In this document: positions 31,827 to 41,697 of the stretch, piece by piece
Position numbering within the stretch: position 1 is the stretch's first letter
Layout: each line of letters opens with the position of its first letter
Source: Inquilinus sp. Marseille-Q2685
Lineage (GTDB): Bacteria > Pseudomonadota > Alphaproteobacteria > DSM-16000 > Inquilinaceae
Reading direction: 5' to 3'
Length of the DNA stretch: 64,000 nucleotides
Assembly: GCF_916619195.1 (NCBI RefSeq)
Contig: NZ_CAKAKL010000001.1
Span: forward strand, 434,001-498,000
Made by a program: the position numbers and the translations under genes
The notes under the pieces: model-generated
Database searches by the model: none
What the model was told of the DNA's origin: nothing
Seen by the model: only the letters and a program-made list of their open reading frames with translations

Positions 31827-33854
31827 CTAGCTCAGCCTCTCCCACAGGAAGGCGTGGATCAGCGCCTGGTTGAAGGCGGTCTGGGCGTTGTTCGCGGCGG
31901 CGCCGTGGCCGCCCTCGATGTTCTCGTAGTAGAGGACGTCCCGGCCCATCGCGATCATCTTCGCCGCCATCTTGCGGGCGTGGCCCGGATGCACCCGGTC
32001 GTCCCGGGTCGAGGTCAGGAACAGCACCGGCGGATAAGCTGCCTCCTGGCGCAGGTTCTGGTAGGGCGAGAAGGTCTTGAGGAATGCCCAGTCCTCCGGC
32101 TTGTCCGGGTCGCCGTATTCCGCGACCCAGGAAGCGCCGGCCAGCAGCCTGGTGTAGCGCTTCATGTCCAGGAGCGGCACGGCGCAGACGATGGCGCCGA
32201 ACAGCTCCGGATAGGTCGTCAGCATGTTGCCGACCAGCAGGCCGCCATTGCTGCCGCCCTCAATGCCGAGATGCGGCACCGAGGTGATGCCGCGGGCGAC
32301 CAGGTCGCGCGCCACGGCGGCGAAATCCTCATAGGCGCGCGGCCGGTTCTCGCGCAGCGCCGCCTGGTGCCAGCGCGGCCCGTATTCGCCGCCGCCGCGG
32401 ATGTTGGCGACGGCATAGACCCCGCCGCGGTCGAGCCACAGCCGCCCCTCGCCCGGGATGTAATGCGGCAACAGCGGCACCTCGAAGCCGCCATAGCCGG
32501 TCAGCAGGGTCGGGGCGCTGCCGTCGCGGGCCAAGTCCTTTCGCGCCACCACGAAATAGGGCACCCGCGTGCCGTCGGCCGAGGCGACGAAATGCTGCTC
32601 CACCGCATAGGGCGAGGCGTCGAAGAAGGCCGGCGCCTGCTTCAGCGATTCGAAGCCGGTCTCGCCGGCCGTGCCGCGATACAGCGTGTCCGGCTCGAGG
32701 AAGCCCGAAGCCAGCACCAGGATCTCGTCGTCCTGGTGCGGGGCGGTGCTGACATAGGCGATGGTGGCAGCCTCGGGCAGCCCCTCCAGGTTGCGGTGCC
32801 GCCAACCGCCCTCGCCCGGCGTCAGCACCTCGACCCGGCTCTTCACGTCGTCGAGGATCTGCAGGACCAGGTGGTTGCGGGTGCCGGACCAGCTCGACAG
32901 CGCCGTGGTCTCGCTCGGCTCGAACAGGATCGCGAGCTCGCGTTTGCCGGCGAGCCAGTCATCGAAGCGGGCGGCCAGCAAAGCGCCGCCGGGATAGGTC
33001 CGGCCGCCGACCGTCCAGTCCGTCCGCGGCGACACCAGCAGCCAGGGGCCATGGGTGCCGGCCTCGGCGTCGCGCGGCACGTCGATCAGGGTCAGGGTGC
33101 CGTCGTCGCCCAGCAGGAACAGCTCGCTGGTGTAGAAGTCGATGCGCCGGGCGACGAGATCGCGCTCGAAGCCGGGGAAGCGGTCGTGGAAGGCGTCGAC
33201 CGCGAGATCGTCCTCCTGCCCCTCATAAACCGTCGTGGCCGCCTCCAGCGGCTGGCCGCGCAGCCACAGCTTGGAGATCCGCGGATAGCCGGAGCGGGTC
33301 AGCGACCCCGGCCCGAAATCGGTGCCGACATAGATCGAATCGGCATCCTTCCAGCCGAAGCGGCTCTTCGCCTCGGGCAGATGGAAGCCGTCGGGAACGA
33401 AGGCGCGGCTTTCCAGGTCGAATTCGCGGACGACATGGGCGTCGGCGCCGCCGCGCGACAGGGCGACCAGGCAGCGCCTGAAGTCCGGCTCCAGCACGTC
33501 GGCGCCGTGCCAGACCCAGTTCTCGCCCTCGGCCTCGGCCAGCGCATCGAGGTCCAGCAGCACTTCCCACACCGGCTCGGCCGCGCGGAACGACGCCAAT
33601 GTCGTGCGCCGCCACAGGCCGCGCGGATGGGCCGCGTCGCGCCAGAAATTGTAGTAGCGGTCGCCGCGGCGCACGACGTGCGGCAGCTTCTCCTCGGAGT
33701 CGAGGATCTCCAGCATCTGCCGGCGCATCCGCTCGAACTCCGCCGTCTCGGCGAAGCGGCCGGTGCTCTCGGCATTGCGCGCCCGGACCCAGTCGAGCGC
33801 CGCCGCGCCGTCGATGTCCTCGAGCCACAGATAGGGATCGTCGGAAGCGTCCAT
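31827..33854 (-). CDS. prolyl oligopeptidase family serine peptidase (S9A)
   Basis: 675-residue S9-family peptidase cleaving short peptides, cytoplasmic since no signal peptide is visible. Residues 1 to ~400 form the N-terminal helix and beta-propeller (DDPYLWLEDIDGAAALDWVR). The C-terminal alpha/beta hydrolase domain has YGGFEVPLLPHYIPGEG, the nucleophile serine in IEGGSNGGLLVGNML, the aspartate in STRDDRVHPGHARKM and the histidine in GGHGAAANNAQ. It lies 95 bp after guaB and upstream of the nudK cluster on the same strand. Confidence 0.93.
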   Translation of the reverse strand: MDASDDPYLWLEDIDGAAALDWVRARNAESTGRFAETAEFERMRRQMLEILDSEEKLPHVVRRGDRYYNFWRDAAHPRGLWRRTTLASFRAAEPVWEVLLDLDALAEAEGENWVWHGADVLEPDFRRCLVALSRGGADAHVVREFDLESRAFVPDGFHLPEAKSRFGWKDADSIYVGTDFGPGSLTRSGYPRISKLWLRGQPLEAATTVYEGQEDDLAVDAFHDRFPGFERDLVARRIDFYTSELFLLGDDGTLTLIDVPRDAEAGTHGPWLLVSPRTDWTVGGRTYPGGALLAARFDDWLAGKRELAILFEPSETTALSSWSGTRNHLVLQILDDVKSRVEVLTPGEGGWRHRNLEGLPEAATIAYVSTAPHQDDEILVLASGFLEPDTLYRGTAGETGFESLKQAPAFFDASPYAVEQHFVASADGTRVPYFVVARKDLARDGSAPTLLTGYGGFEVPLLPHYIPGEGRLWLDRGGVYAVANIRGGGEYGPRWHQAALRENRPRAYEDFAAVARDLVARGITSVPHLGIEGGSNGGLLVGNMLTTYPELFGAIVCAVPLLDMKRYTRLLAGASWVAEYGDPDKPEDWAFLKTFSPYQNLRQEAAYPPVLFLTSTRDDRVHPGHARKMAAKMIAMGRDVLYYENIEGGHGAAANNAQTAFNQALIHAFLWERLS

Positions 33855-33949
33855 GGTGCCCGTGCCGGTTGAATCCGTGGCCGGCCAGAATAGGGACGGC
33901 CGCCGGAACGGGCCAGCGTCACGGGCAGGACTGCGACGGAAAGGTCTCT

Positions 33950-35479
<1,530 letters not shown>

Positions 35480-36220
35480 CTAGGGGGCCTGCGTTGCGTC
35501 CCGCGGATCTCGGCCTTTGAAGTCCGTGGCCACGACATAGACTTCGGAACTGTCCTGGCGGCTGGCGGGCGGCTTGACGTGGCGGACCTTGGCGAAGTTG
35601 CGCTTCAGGACGTCGAGCAGGTCCTTCTCCGCCCCGCCCTGGAACAGCTTGGCGACGAAGGCGCCGCCCGGCACCAGCACGTCGAGGGCGAAATCCGCAG
35701 CGGTCTCGGCCAGCGCCATGATTCGCAGGTGGTCGGTCGCCTGGTGGCCGACGGTCGGCGCCGCCATGTCGCTGAGCACGATGTCGGCCGGGCCGGCCAG
35801 CGCCTCCTTCAGCCGGGCCGGCGCCGCGGGGTCGAGGAAATCCATCTCCAGGATGGTCGCGCCCGGCACCGGATCCATGCCGAGATAGTCGATGCCCACC
35901 ACCTTGCCGCCCGGCCCGACCCGCTCCAGCGCCACCTGGACCCAGCCGCCAGGAGCACAGCCGAGATCGACCACGCGCATGCCGCGGCGCAGCAGCTGCA
36001 GCTTGTCGTCGAGCTGCACCAGCTTGAACGCGGCGCGCGAGCGATAGCCCAGGCGCTTGGCCTCGGCGACATAGGGATCGTTGAGCTGGCGCTCGAGCCA
36101 GCGGGTCGAGGACGGCGTCCGCTGCTTGGCGGTCTTGACCCGCACGGTCAGGCCGCGGCTGCCGCGGCCGCTCGGCCCCCCCGCCCTCGCGGTGCCGCCA
36201 GGCTTCTTCGGTGTCTTCAT
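35480..36220 (-). CDS. rlmE: 23S rRNA (uridine-2'-O-)-methyltransferase RlmE (FtsJ/RrmJ)
   Basis: 246-residue SAM-dependent methyltransferase acting on U2552 of 23S rRNA. A basic Gly/Pro-rich N-terminal tail of about 40 residues is followed by [17 protein letters not shown] (catalytic Lys), the SAM motif [29 protein letters not shown] (catalytic Asp), VAKLFQGG (catalytic Lys) and [16 protein letters not shown] (catalytic Glu). The long basic tail is common in alphaproteobacterial members. It is 15 bp downstream of ppx. Confidence 0.96.
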   Translation of the reverse strand: MKTPKKPGGTARAGGPSGRGSRGLTVRVKTAKQRTPSSTRWLERQLNDPYVAEAKRLGYRSRAAFKLVQLDDKLQLLRRGMRVVDLGCAPGGWVQVALERVGPGGKVVGIDYLGMDPVPGATILEMDFLDPAAPARLKEALAGPADIVLSDMAAPTVGHQATDHLRIMALAETAADFALDVLVPGGAFVAKLFQGGAEKDLLDVLKRNFAKVRHVKPPASRQDSSEVYVVATDFKGRDPRDATQAP

Positions 36221-36235
36221 CGGTCCCGGATGTCG

Positions 36236-37282
36236 TCAGGCGCGGCGCTTCTGCGCCTCGGCCAGCAGGTCGAACAGGATGCCCTCGCGCACGCCGCGGT
36301 CGCCGACCCGCAGCCTGCCGACCGGCCAGGTGTCGCAGATCGCCTCGAGGATGGCGCAGCCGGCCAGCACCAGGTCGGCCCGGTCGCGCCCGATGCAGGG
36401 ATAGGACGACCGCGCCGCATAGTCGAGGCCGAGCAGCATGCGGCTGGCGCGCCGCGCCTCCTCGAAGGTCAGGGTGCAGCCGTCGACCTCGGAGCGGATG
36501 TAGCGCGGCAGGCCGAGATGCACCCCGGCCAGCGTGGTGACGGTGCCGGAGGAGCCGATCATCTGCACCCGGCCCTGGGCGATCAGCCCGCGCAGGTTGT
36601 TGCGCGCCTCGAATTCGGCCAGAGCGGCGGCGGTGGCGGCGGTCATCGACGCATAGGTCTCGGCCGAGACCTCGTGGCCGCCATGCTGCTCGGCCAGGGA
36701 GACGACGCCGAGCGGGATGCTGAGCGCGTCGAGCGTCACAGCATGACCGTCGGAATCGAACTCCAGCCAGGTCAGCTCGGTCGAGCCGCCGCCGATGTCG
36801 AAGATGATCGCGTGCGGGATCGCGGGGTCGAGCAGCGGGGCGCAGCCGGCCGCGGCCAGGCGTGCCTCCTCGGCCGCCGGGATCATCTCCAGCTGCAGAC
36901 CGGTCTCGCGCCGCACCCGGTCGCGAAAGGCCGGGAAGTTGCCGGCCTGGCGGCAGGCCTCGGTCGCCACCGCGCGCGACAGGATCACGTTCTGGCGCCG
37001 GATCTTGGCGGCGCAGATGCGCAGCGCCGACAGCGTGCGTTGCATCGCCTCGGGCTGCAGCCGTCCGGTCGCGCCGACGCCTTCGCCCAGCCGGACGATC
37101 CGGCTGAAGGCGTCGACCACCTGGAAGCCGCCGGTCGCGGCACGCGCGATCAGCAGCCGGCAGTTGTTGGTGCCGAGATCCACGGCGGCGTAAAGAGGTT
37201 CGGGCCTCGCTGCCCGACGTCGATCGCCGGCCGCGGTGGCCTCGGCGATTGCGATCGACTCCACCACTGACATTCCTTCCAT
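36236..37282 (-). CDS. ppx: exopolyphosphatase / pppGpp phosphohydrolase (Ppx/GppA family)
   Basis: About 348 residues, actin-like ATPase fold that hydrolyses polyphosphate or pppGpp. Signatures: YAAVDLGTNNCRLLIA, SRIVRLGEGVGATGRL, FDIGGGSTELTWLEF, and GSSGTVTTLAGVHL. It lacks the long C-terminal HD extension of E. coli Ppx, so it is the short form. The frame is open to 37402, but the first ~40 codons look unlike the family; ATG 37282 or 37273 fit better. Operon with rlmE and guaB downstream. Confidence 0.9.
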   Translation of the reverse strand: MEGMSVVESIAIAEATAAGDRRRAARPEPLYAAVDLGTNNCRLLIARAATGGFQVVDAFSRIVRLGEGVGATGRLQPEAMQRTLSALRICAAKIRRQNVILSRAVATEACRQAGNFPAFRDRVRRETGLQLEMIPAAEEARLAAAGCAPLLDPAIPHAIIFDIGGGSTELTWLEFDSDGHAVTLDALSIPLGVVSLAEQHGGHEVSAETYASMTAATAAALAEFEARNNLRGLIAQGRVQMIGSSGTVTTLAGVHLGLPRYIRSEVDGCTLTFEEARRASRMLLGLDYAARSSYPCIGRDRADLVLAGCAILEAICDTWPVGRLRVGDRGVREGILFDLLAEAQKRRA

Positions 37283-37410
37283 GGCCGTCCGTCCCGTTTC
37301 GAACGGCGCCTCCGTCCCTTCACCGAACTGTAGCGCAGGCACGGCCAAAGTGGAAATGGCCGCAGGGTCGCATCCGCTTTCGGCATGGCTGCCGTTCCGC
37401 AACGCGGGCC

Positions 37411-37439
37411 TTTACACGGGCGGATCGCTGGGGTAGACA
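37411..37439 (+). promoter_or_regulatory. candidate promoter of tRNA-Gln
   Basis: TTTACA at 37411-37416 and TAGACA at 37434-37439 are separated by 17 bp, a sigma-70-like pair. The predicted start falls about 10 bp before the mature tRNA 5' end at 37456, which fits a tRNA promoter. Both hexamers deviate from consensus. Confidence 0.5.
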
Positions 37440-37455
37440 CCCTCCCGCCGGCCGC

Positions 37456-37529
37456 TGGGGGATCGTCTAGTGGTAGGACAGCGGACTCTGACTCCGCCAG
37501 CCTAGGTTCGAATCCTAGTCCCCCAGCCA
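37456..37529 (+). tRNA. tRNA-Gln (anticodon CUG)
   Basis: 74 nt fold into a complete cloverleaf. The acceptor arms TGGGGGA and TCCCCCA pair, with discriminator G and encoded CCA. D stem GTC/GAC, anticodon stem GCGGA/TCCGC around loop CTCTGAC (anticodon CTG), T stem CTAGG/CCTAG around TTCGAAT. U at position 1 and anticodon CUG identify tRNA-Gln reading CAG codons. A terminator-like hairpin follows 25 bp later. Confidence 0.97.
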
Positions 37530-37554
37530 AACTTCCGGCATCAGCCGTTTCCAG

Positions 37555-37585
37555 GCCCCGCTTCGGCGGGGCTTTCTGCTTTTTG
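37555..37585 (+). terminator. rho-independent terminator after tRNA-Gln
   Basis: Stem GCCCCGC (37555-37561), loop TTCG, stem GCGGGGC (37566-37572), then TTTCTGCTTTTTG. A perfect 7-bp GC stem with a UUCG tetraloop and a U-rich tail just downstream of the tRNA. Confidence 0.85.
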
Positions 37586-37697
37586 ACCCTGCCGTTCCGC
37601 GATCCGCCGCGCCACAGCCGCAGATTGCAGATCGACACGGTGGTCACAATTTCGTAACAAAACGGCGAGGGGCATCGGTTCTTGGAGTTCCGCTTCA

Positions 37698-38408
37698 TTG
37701 GTTGCGTTCAGCCCGTCCCGTTTGCGGGCGGCCGATGACCTGCCTCTCGGCATTGCCGTCGTCCTGCCGCTCGTCCTGTTCCTGGTCTTCAGCCTCGCCC
37801 TCTATCTCCGTCCCGATCTCCGCCTGACCGTCCTCGAGGGCGAGCTCGGCGTTCTGGAAAACACCCAGGCGGCCGTCCTGCTGGTCGCCCTGATCGCCGC
37901 CCTGGTCCTGGTCGCCCGCGCCCGCGCCGCGCACGAGCGTGGCCTGGTCGTCTGGGCCGCCCTGCTGGCGCTGGGGTCGGCCTACATGCTCGGCGAAGAG
38001 ATCAGTTGGGGTCAGCACTATGTCGGCTGGGCGGCCGAAGGCTGGTTCGCCCGGGTCAACGACCAGCAGGAGACCAACCTGCACAACACCTCCGCCTGGT
38101 TCGACCAGAAGCCGCGCGCGCTGCTGGAGGCTGCGATCTATGTCGGCGGCCTCCTCTACCCGCTGGCGACGGCGGCGACCGGCCAGCTGCGCGTCGCCCG
38201 GCCGTGGTGGCTGATGCCGACCTTCGCTGGCTTCACCGCCGCGCTGCTGGTGCTGGTGACGATCCTGCCGGAATGGCTGCACCTGTTCGGCTTCGGCCAG
38301 GGCCCCAAGCCCTATCGCGCCGCCGAGCAGCAGGAGCTGTTCATCTATCTGTTCGTCTTCCTCTACACCCTGTCCCTGCTGCGCCGGCTCGGGTCGCGCC
38401 CGGCATGA
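37698..38408 (+). CDS. polytopic membrane protein of unknown function
   Basis: About 236 residues with six predicted hydrophobic segments (near residues 17-36, 55-74, 83-98, 145-160, 170-190 and 215-232). Between the third and fourth lie two polar motifs likely to be functional: GEEISWGQHYVGW and NDQQETNLHNTSAWF. Acidic, aromatic and histidine residues at a membrane edge suggest metal or lipid-headgroup chemistry, but I do not recognise the family and propose no function. The start is a TTG at 37698 with GGAG about 11 nt upstream; no in-frame ATG is suitable. It faces the ankyrin gene with a 10-bp gap. Confidence 0.75.
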   Translation: MVAFSPSRLRAADDLPLGIAVVLPLVLFLVFSLALYLRPDLRLTVLEGELGVLENTQAAVLLVALIAALVLVARARAAHERGLVVWAALLALGSAYMLGEEISWGQHYVGWAAEGWFARVNDQQETNLHNTSAWFDQKPRALLEAAIYVGGLLYPLATAATGQLRVARPWWLMPTFAGFTAALLVLVTILPEWLHLFGFGQGPKPYRAAEQQELFIYLFVFLYTLSLLRRLGSRPA

Positions 38409-38418
38409 CGGCCGCCGC

Positions 38419-39927
38419 TCATGCGCCGGAGTCGCCTACCGATCCGCCCTTCAGCACCGCGGCGACCTCGGGATGGCCGAAATGCTCGGCCCAGCCCAGC
38501 GGGGTGCTGTCGTAGGTCCGGTCGCGCAGGGCCGGGTCCGCCCCGTGCCGCAGCAGCAGGCGGGCGCCGCGCGAATCGTTGGCCCAGCCGGCCGCCATGT
38601 GCAGCGGGGTGACGTCGGCCGTATCGCCCCAGACGACCCGGCGGTTGACGTCCGCGCCCTGCCCGATCAGCCAGTCCGCCGCCTCCGCCCGATGGCTCAG
38701 CAGCGCCCAGTGGAGCGCGGCGCCGTTGTGGGGCGCGCCGTCGATGTCGGCACCGCGGGCCAGCAGGGCGGCCATCGCCTCGATCCGGCCGCTGCGCGCG
38801 GCCCAGGTCAGCGCCTCGTCCAGGATCTCCTGCGGCGAATCGGTCATGTGCCATTCCGGGAAGCCGCTGTGAGGGCGGTAGAAGCCGCGGTGATGCCCCG
38901 CCTCCGGCCGCAGGGTCCCGTCGGCCTCGAAGAAGAGGCCGATCAGGTCCATCCGCCCGAGGCCGGCGGCGATGCGCAGGTTGAGCGGCGCCACCACCTC
39001 CGCCGCCAGCCTTTCGGCCACCGTGCCGTGGCCCCAGAACAGCGCGACTGCCAGCGGCGTGCCGCCGTCGCCATAGGCCTCGGCCTCGACCGGGCTGCCC
39101 GCTGCGATCAGCCGGTCGAGCAGGGCCAGGCGCGCCTCCCGGTCGCCGCGGCCGCCGCCATAGGCGATGTCGTGCAGCGGGCCCCAGCCCTTGTCATTGG
39201 TGAGCGACGGGTCGGCGCCGGCGTCGAGCAGGTCGCCGGCCAGCACCAGGCGGTTCATCGAGATCGCCAGCATCAGCAGGCGGTTGCCGTTGGTCCCCTT
39301 GGCGTTGACCAGGCCGGGATGCGACGACAGCACCGCGGCCAGGGCGCCGCGGTCGTCGCCGCGGATCGCCTCGAAGGCGGTCCGGAACGGCTCCTCCACC
39401 CGGCCGGCCTGCATCGCCTCGATCCGCTCGGCGAAACCGGTCCAGTCGTCGAAGCCGTGGCTGCGGGCCACGATCAGCTCGGCGTCGGCCTGGCTCAATT
39501 CGGCGGCGCGGATCTCGGCCTCCGACGCCGCGGCGAATCGCGGATGGAAGCGCTGCGCCAGGCGCAGCGACCCGGCCTCGCCGGTGCGGTGATTGCTGCG
39601 AATGCCGGCGGCGCGGTCGCGATAGTATTGCAGCTCGGTCTCGAAGGGCCGGGCGATCTCCGGCAGCTCCCCGGCCAGATGGGCCTGCAGCTTTGGCCAA
39701 CTGGCGAAGCCGTATTCGCGGGCGATCACCCATTGCGCGTCGCTCAGCTTCGCCGCGGCGGCAAGCTCGGCATCGGCACGATGAGCCAGTCGCGGATGGC
39801 TGTAGCGGAACCGGGCGATCGCCTCGGCCTCGCCGGCGCGCAGCGCCTTCAGCAGGTCCTTGGCGCGCTTCTTCTGCTGCTCCGGATCGGGCGATGCGGG
39901 CAGGTCGCGGGCATAGGGATGAGGCAT
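38419..39927 (-). CDS. ankyrin-repeat protein
   Basis: 502-residue soluble protein with ankyrin repeats from about residue 165 to the end. Typical units are NGNRLLMLAISMNRLVLAGD with LLDAGADPSL, KGWGPLHDIAYGGG, MAALLARGADIDGAPHNGAA with LHWALLSHRAEAADWLIGQG, and DVTPLHMAAGWAND. The first ~160 residues form two helical SDAQWVIAREYGFASWPKL-like units (again ADAELIVARSHGFDDWTGF), a short repeated module found before ankyrins in related proteins. Probably a protein-protein interaction scaffold; partner unknown. No signal peptide. Confidence 0.9.
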   Translation of the reverse strand: MPHPYARDLPASPDPEQQKKRAKDLLKALRAGEAEAIARFRYSHPRLAHRADAELAAAAKLSDAQWVIAREYGFASWPKLQAHLAGELPEIARPFETELQYYRDRAAGIRSNHRTGEAGSLRLAQRFHPRFAAASEAEIRAAELSQADAELIVARSHGFDDWTGFAERIEAMQAGRVEEPFRTAFEAIRGDDRGALAAVLSSHPGLVNAKGTNGNRLLMLAISMNRLVLAGDLLDAGADPSLTNDKGWGPLHDIAYGGGRGDREARLALLDRLIAAGSPVEAEAYGDGGTPLAVALFWGHGTVAERLAAEVVAPLNLRIAAGLGRMDLIGLFFEADGTLRPEAGHHRGFYRPHSGFPEWHMTDSPQEILDEALTWAARSGRIEAMAALLARGADIDGAPHNGAALHWALLSHRAEAADWLIGQGADVNRRVVWGDTADVTPLHMAAGWANDSRGARLLLRHGADPALRDRTYDSTPLGWAEHFGHPEVAAVLKGGSVGDSGA

Positions 39928-40059
39928 GGCGCTCCTCCTTTCACAGGCCCGGCATCCGCATCACGGGCAGAAAGAAGGATCGGCGCAGGAAGGCTGCTCT
40001 CTCGCAAGTGGGCGCTGCCCTTCCCGCGGACCGGATGCGTCTTGCACGCGGGACGGAGG

Positions 40060-40347
40060 CTAGCGGGCCCTCCGGCGGGCCGCAAGGGCCTCCGGCGCCG
40101 GCGATGCCGTCGGCCCCGGCCGGGCATCGGCCGTCACCTGGGGTTTCCGATGATCGCTGAGCTGCGAGACATTGCTCCTGGCCGGAGCGGGCGGAGGCCC
40201 CGGTTGAGATATTCGCCATTGCTCGTGCGACAGAAACTCAAGTCCAAAATAAATCCAGTCTTTGCGCAAAAAGCCTCCGGTTCCGAAATATCCCTCCCAA
40301 GCCCTGAAAATGGCTCCGAGCGCCTTGATACTTCGGATGGATCTCAT
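40060..40347 (-). CDS. possible 95-residue protein of unknown function
   Basis: A minus-strand frame starting at ATG 40347 with a strong AAGGAGGG 7 nt upstream. The product begins basic (MRSIRSIKALGAIFRAWEG), continues with aromatic-rich GTGGFLRKDWIYFGLEFLSH, then becomes Pro/Ala/Arg-rich and low in complexity. The first half is less G+C-rich than neighbouring genes. I know no family for it. Support is only the ribosome site, the compositional break and an inverted repeat upstream; it could be a remnant of transferred DNA. Confidence 0.4.
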   Translation of the reverse strand: MRSIRSIKALGAIFRAWEGYFGTGGFLRKDWIYFGLEFLSHEQWRISQPGPPPAPARSNVSQLSDHRKPQVTADARPGPTASPAPEALAARRRAR

Positions 40348-40390
40348 GGGATCGCCCTCCTTTCGAAGGGAATTCACTAGTCCATATCTA

Positions 40391-40406
40391 TGTCATACAA
40401 ATGACA
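40391..40406. promoter_or_regulatory. perfect small inverted repeat, possible operator
   Basis: TGTCAT-ACAA-ATGACA, a perfect 6-bp inverted repeat in an A+T-rich patch 44 bp upstream of the possible 95-residue gene. Position and symmetry fit a regulator-binding site; no factor can be named. Confidence 0.35.
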
Positions 40407-40497
40407 ATTCTCACGAAATCTGTCCTGAAGACGAAGAATCCATGAGAATCTGCTTTGCCGCTGGCGAACTCAGCCGCAGAATCTGCTCGTGCAGCGA

Positions 40498-40582
40498 GTA
40501 GGTTGGGTTCGCCCGGCGAACCCAACACTCTTCGATGATCAGGCGATGCAATGTTGGGTTCGCAATCGCGAACCCAACCTAC
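40498..40582. repeat. GTTGGGTTCGC palindromic repeat, overlaps the acoC stop codon
   Basis: 85-bp palindrome with perfect 15-bp outer arms GTAGGTTGGGTTCGC and GCGAACCCAACCTAC, plus inner arms GCGAACCCAACA and TGTTGGGTTCGC. The right arm supplies the TAG stop of acoC (40579-40581). A diverged second copy lies at 54582-54664. A dispersed intergenic repeat that may also work as a terminator. Confidence 0.9.
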
Positions 40583-41697
40583 GCGGCCGCGATGAACGCC
40601 TCGATCAGACGGTTCACCTCGGCCGCGGCTTCCATATGGACCATGTGGCCCTTGCCGTCGAAGCGGTGGACCGGGACCGAAGCCGGCAGTCCATCGGCAT
40701 GGGCGGCCGGCAGGATGGCGTCCGCCGTGCCCCAGATCACCTGGACCGGCACCTTGGCACCGCCGATCCGGTCGCGCAACGACGCCGCCTGGCGGCCGCC
40801 GGGGAAGACAGCGCCGGCGATCGTCTTCAGCGCCGCCTCGACCCCGTCCAGGCGTTTGTACTTCAGCACGTCCTCGACCAGGTCGCGGGTCACCAGCTCC
40901 GGATCGGCGAACAGCGCCTCGAGATGCGGCTTCAGGTCCTTGCGCTTCTGCGCGCCGATGAAGCCGTCGATATAGCCGCCGTTGATCTCCGCCCCGAGTC
41001 CGGCCGGGGCGATCAGCGTCGCCGAGGCCACCCGGTCGGGCGCATCCAGCGCCAGGGACAGCGCCACGGCGCCCCCCATGGAATGGCCGGCCAGATGCGC
41101 CCTGGCGATCCCGGCGGCATCCAGATAGGCCAGCACCGCGCCGGCCAGGGCCGCGATGTCGCCCGCGCCCACATCCTTGCCGGAGCCGCCATGGCCCGGC
41201 AGGTCGATGGCGTGGACCGGACGGCCGGCCAGCGCCGGCTGGGTGAACAGCCAGTTGTTGAGGTCGCCGCCGAAACCGTGGATCAGGACGATCGGCGTGC
41301 CGTCGCCCTCCCCCGTCACCAGGGCCCGGATCGGCCGGCCACCGGCCTGCACGATCTTGGGTTCCGGCGGCGGGGCGGCGCTTTCCGCCGCGGCCGCTAC
41401 CTCGGCCTGGGAGGCCTCGATGAAGCGGGCGAGCTCGGCCTCGTCGACCCCGCCCTCGACCACCACGCCCCGCAGCGCGCCGACCGGCGGGGCCGGGCCC
41501 TCCGCCGCCCCCCGCCGGCGCAGCGTGCCGCCGACCGGCGATTCCAGCGCGTTGGTGATCTTGCTGGTCTCGATGTCGACGATCTCGGTGCCCGGCTCGA
41601 TCCGCGCGCCCTCCTCCGCCGTCCAGGCGGCGAGCAGGCCCTCGGTCATCGCCAGGCCCCATTTCGGCATCGTGATCGGGTGAATCGTTCCCGTCAT
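40579..41697 (-). CDS. acoC: acetoin dehydrogenase E2 (AcoC-type), lipoyl domain plus alpha/beta hydrolase domain
   Basis: 372 residues. Residues 1-80 are a lipoyl domain with the lysine in VDIETSKITNALESPVGG. After a short linker, residues ~115-372 form an alpha/beta hydrolase fold (IVLIHGFGGDLNNWLF, nucleophile serine in LAGHSMGGAVAL, histidine in GKGHMVHMEA) instead of the usual E2 catalytic domain. This architecture is known for acetoin dehydrogenase AcoC. The start overlaps the acoB stop by 4 bp. The stop codon lies in a palindromic repeat. Substrate could be acetoin or another 2-oxo compound. Confidence 0.85.
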   Translation of the reverse strand: MTGTIHPITMPKWGLAMTEGLLAAWTAEEGARIEPGTEIVDIETSKITNALESPVGGTLRRRGAAEGPAPPVGALRGVVVEGGVDEAELARFIEASQAEVAAAAESAAPPPEPKIVQAGGRPIRALVTGEGDGTPIVLIHGFGGDLNNWLFTQPALAGRPVHAIDLPGHGGSGKDVGAGDIAALAGAVLAYLDAAGIARAHLAGHSMGGAVALSLALDAPDRVASATLIAPAGLGAEINGGYIDGFIGAQKRKDLKPHLEALFADPELVTRDLVEDVLKYKRLDGVEAALKTIAGAVFPGGRQAASLRDRIGGAKVPVQVIWGTADAILPAAHADGLPASVPVHRFDGKGHMVHMEAAAEVNRLIEAFIAAA

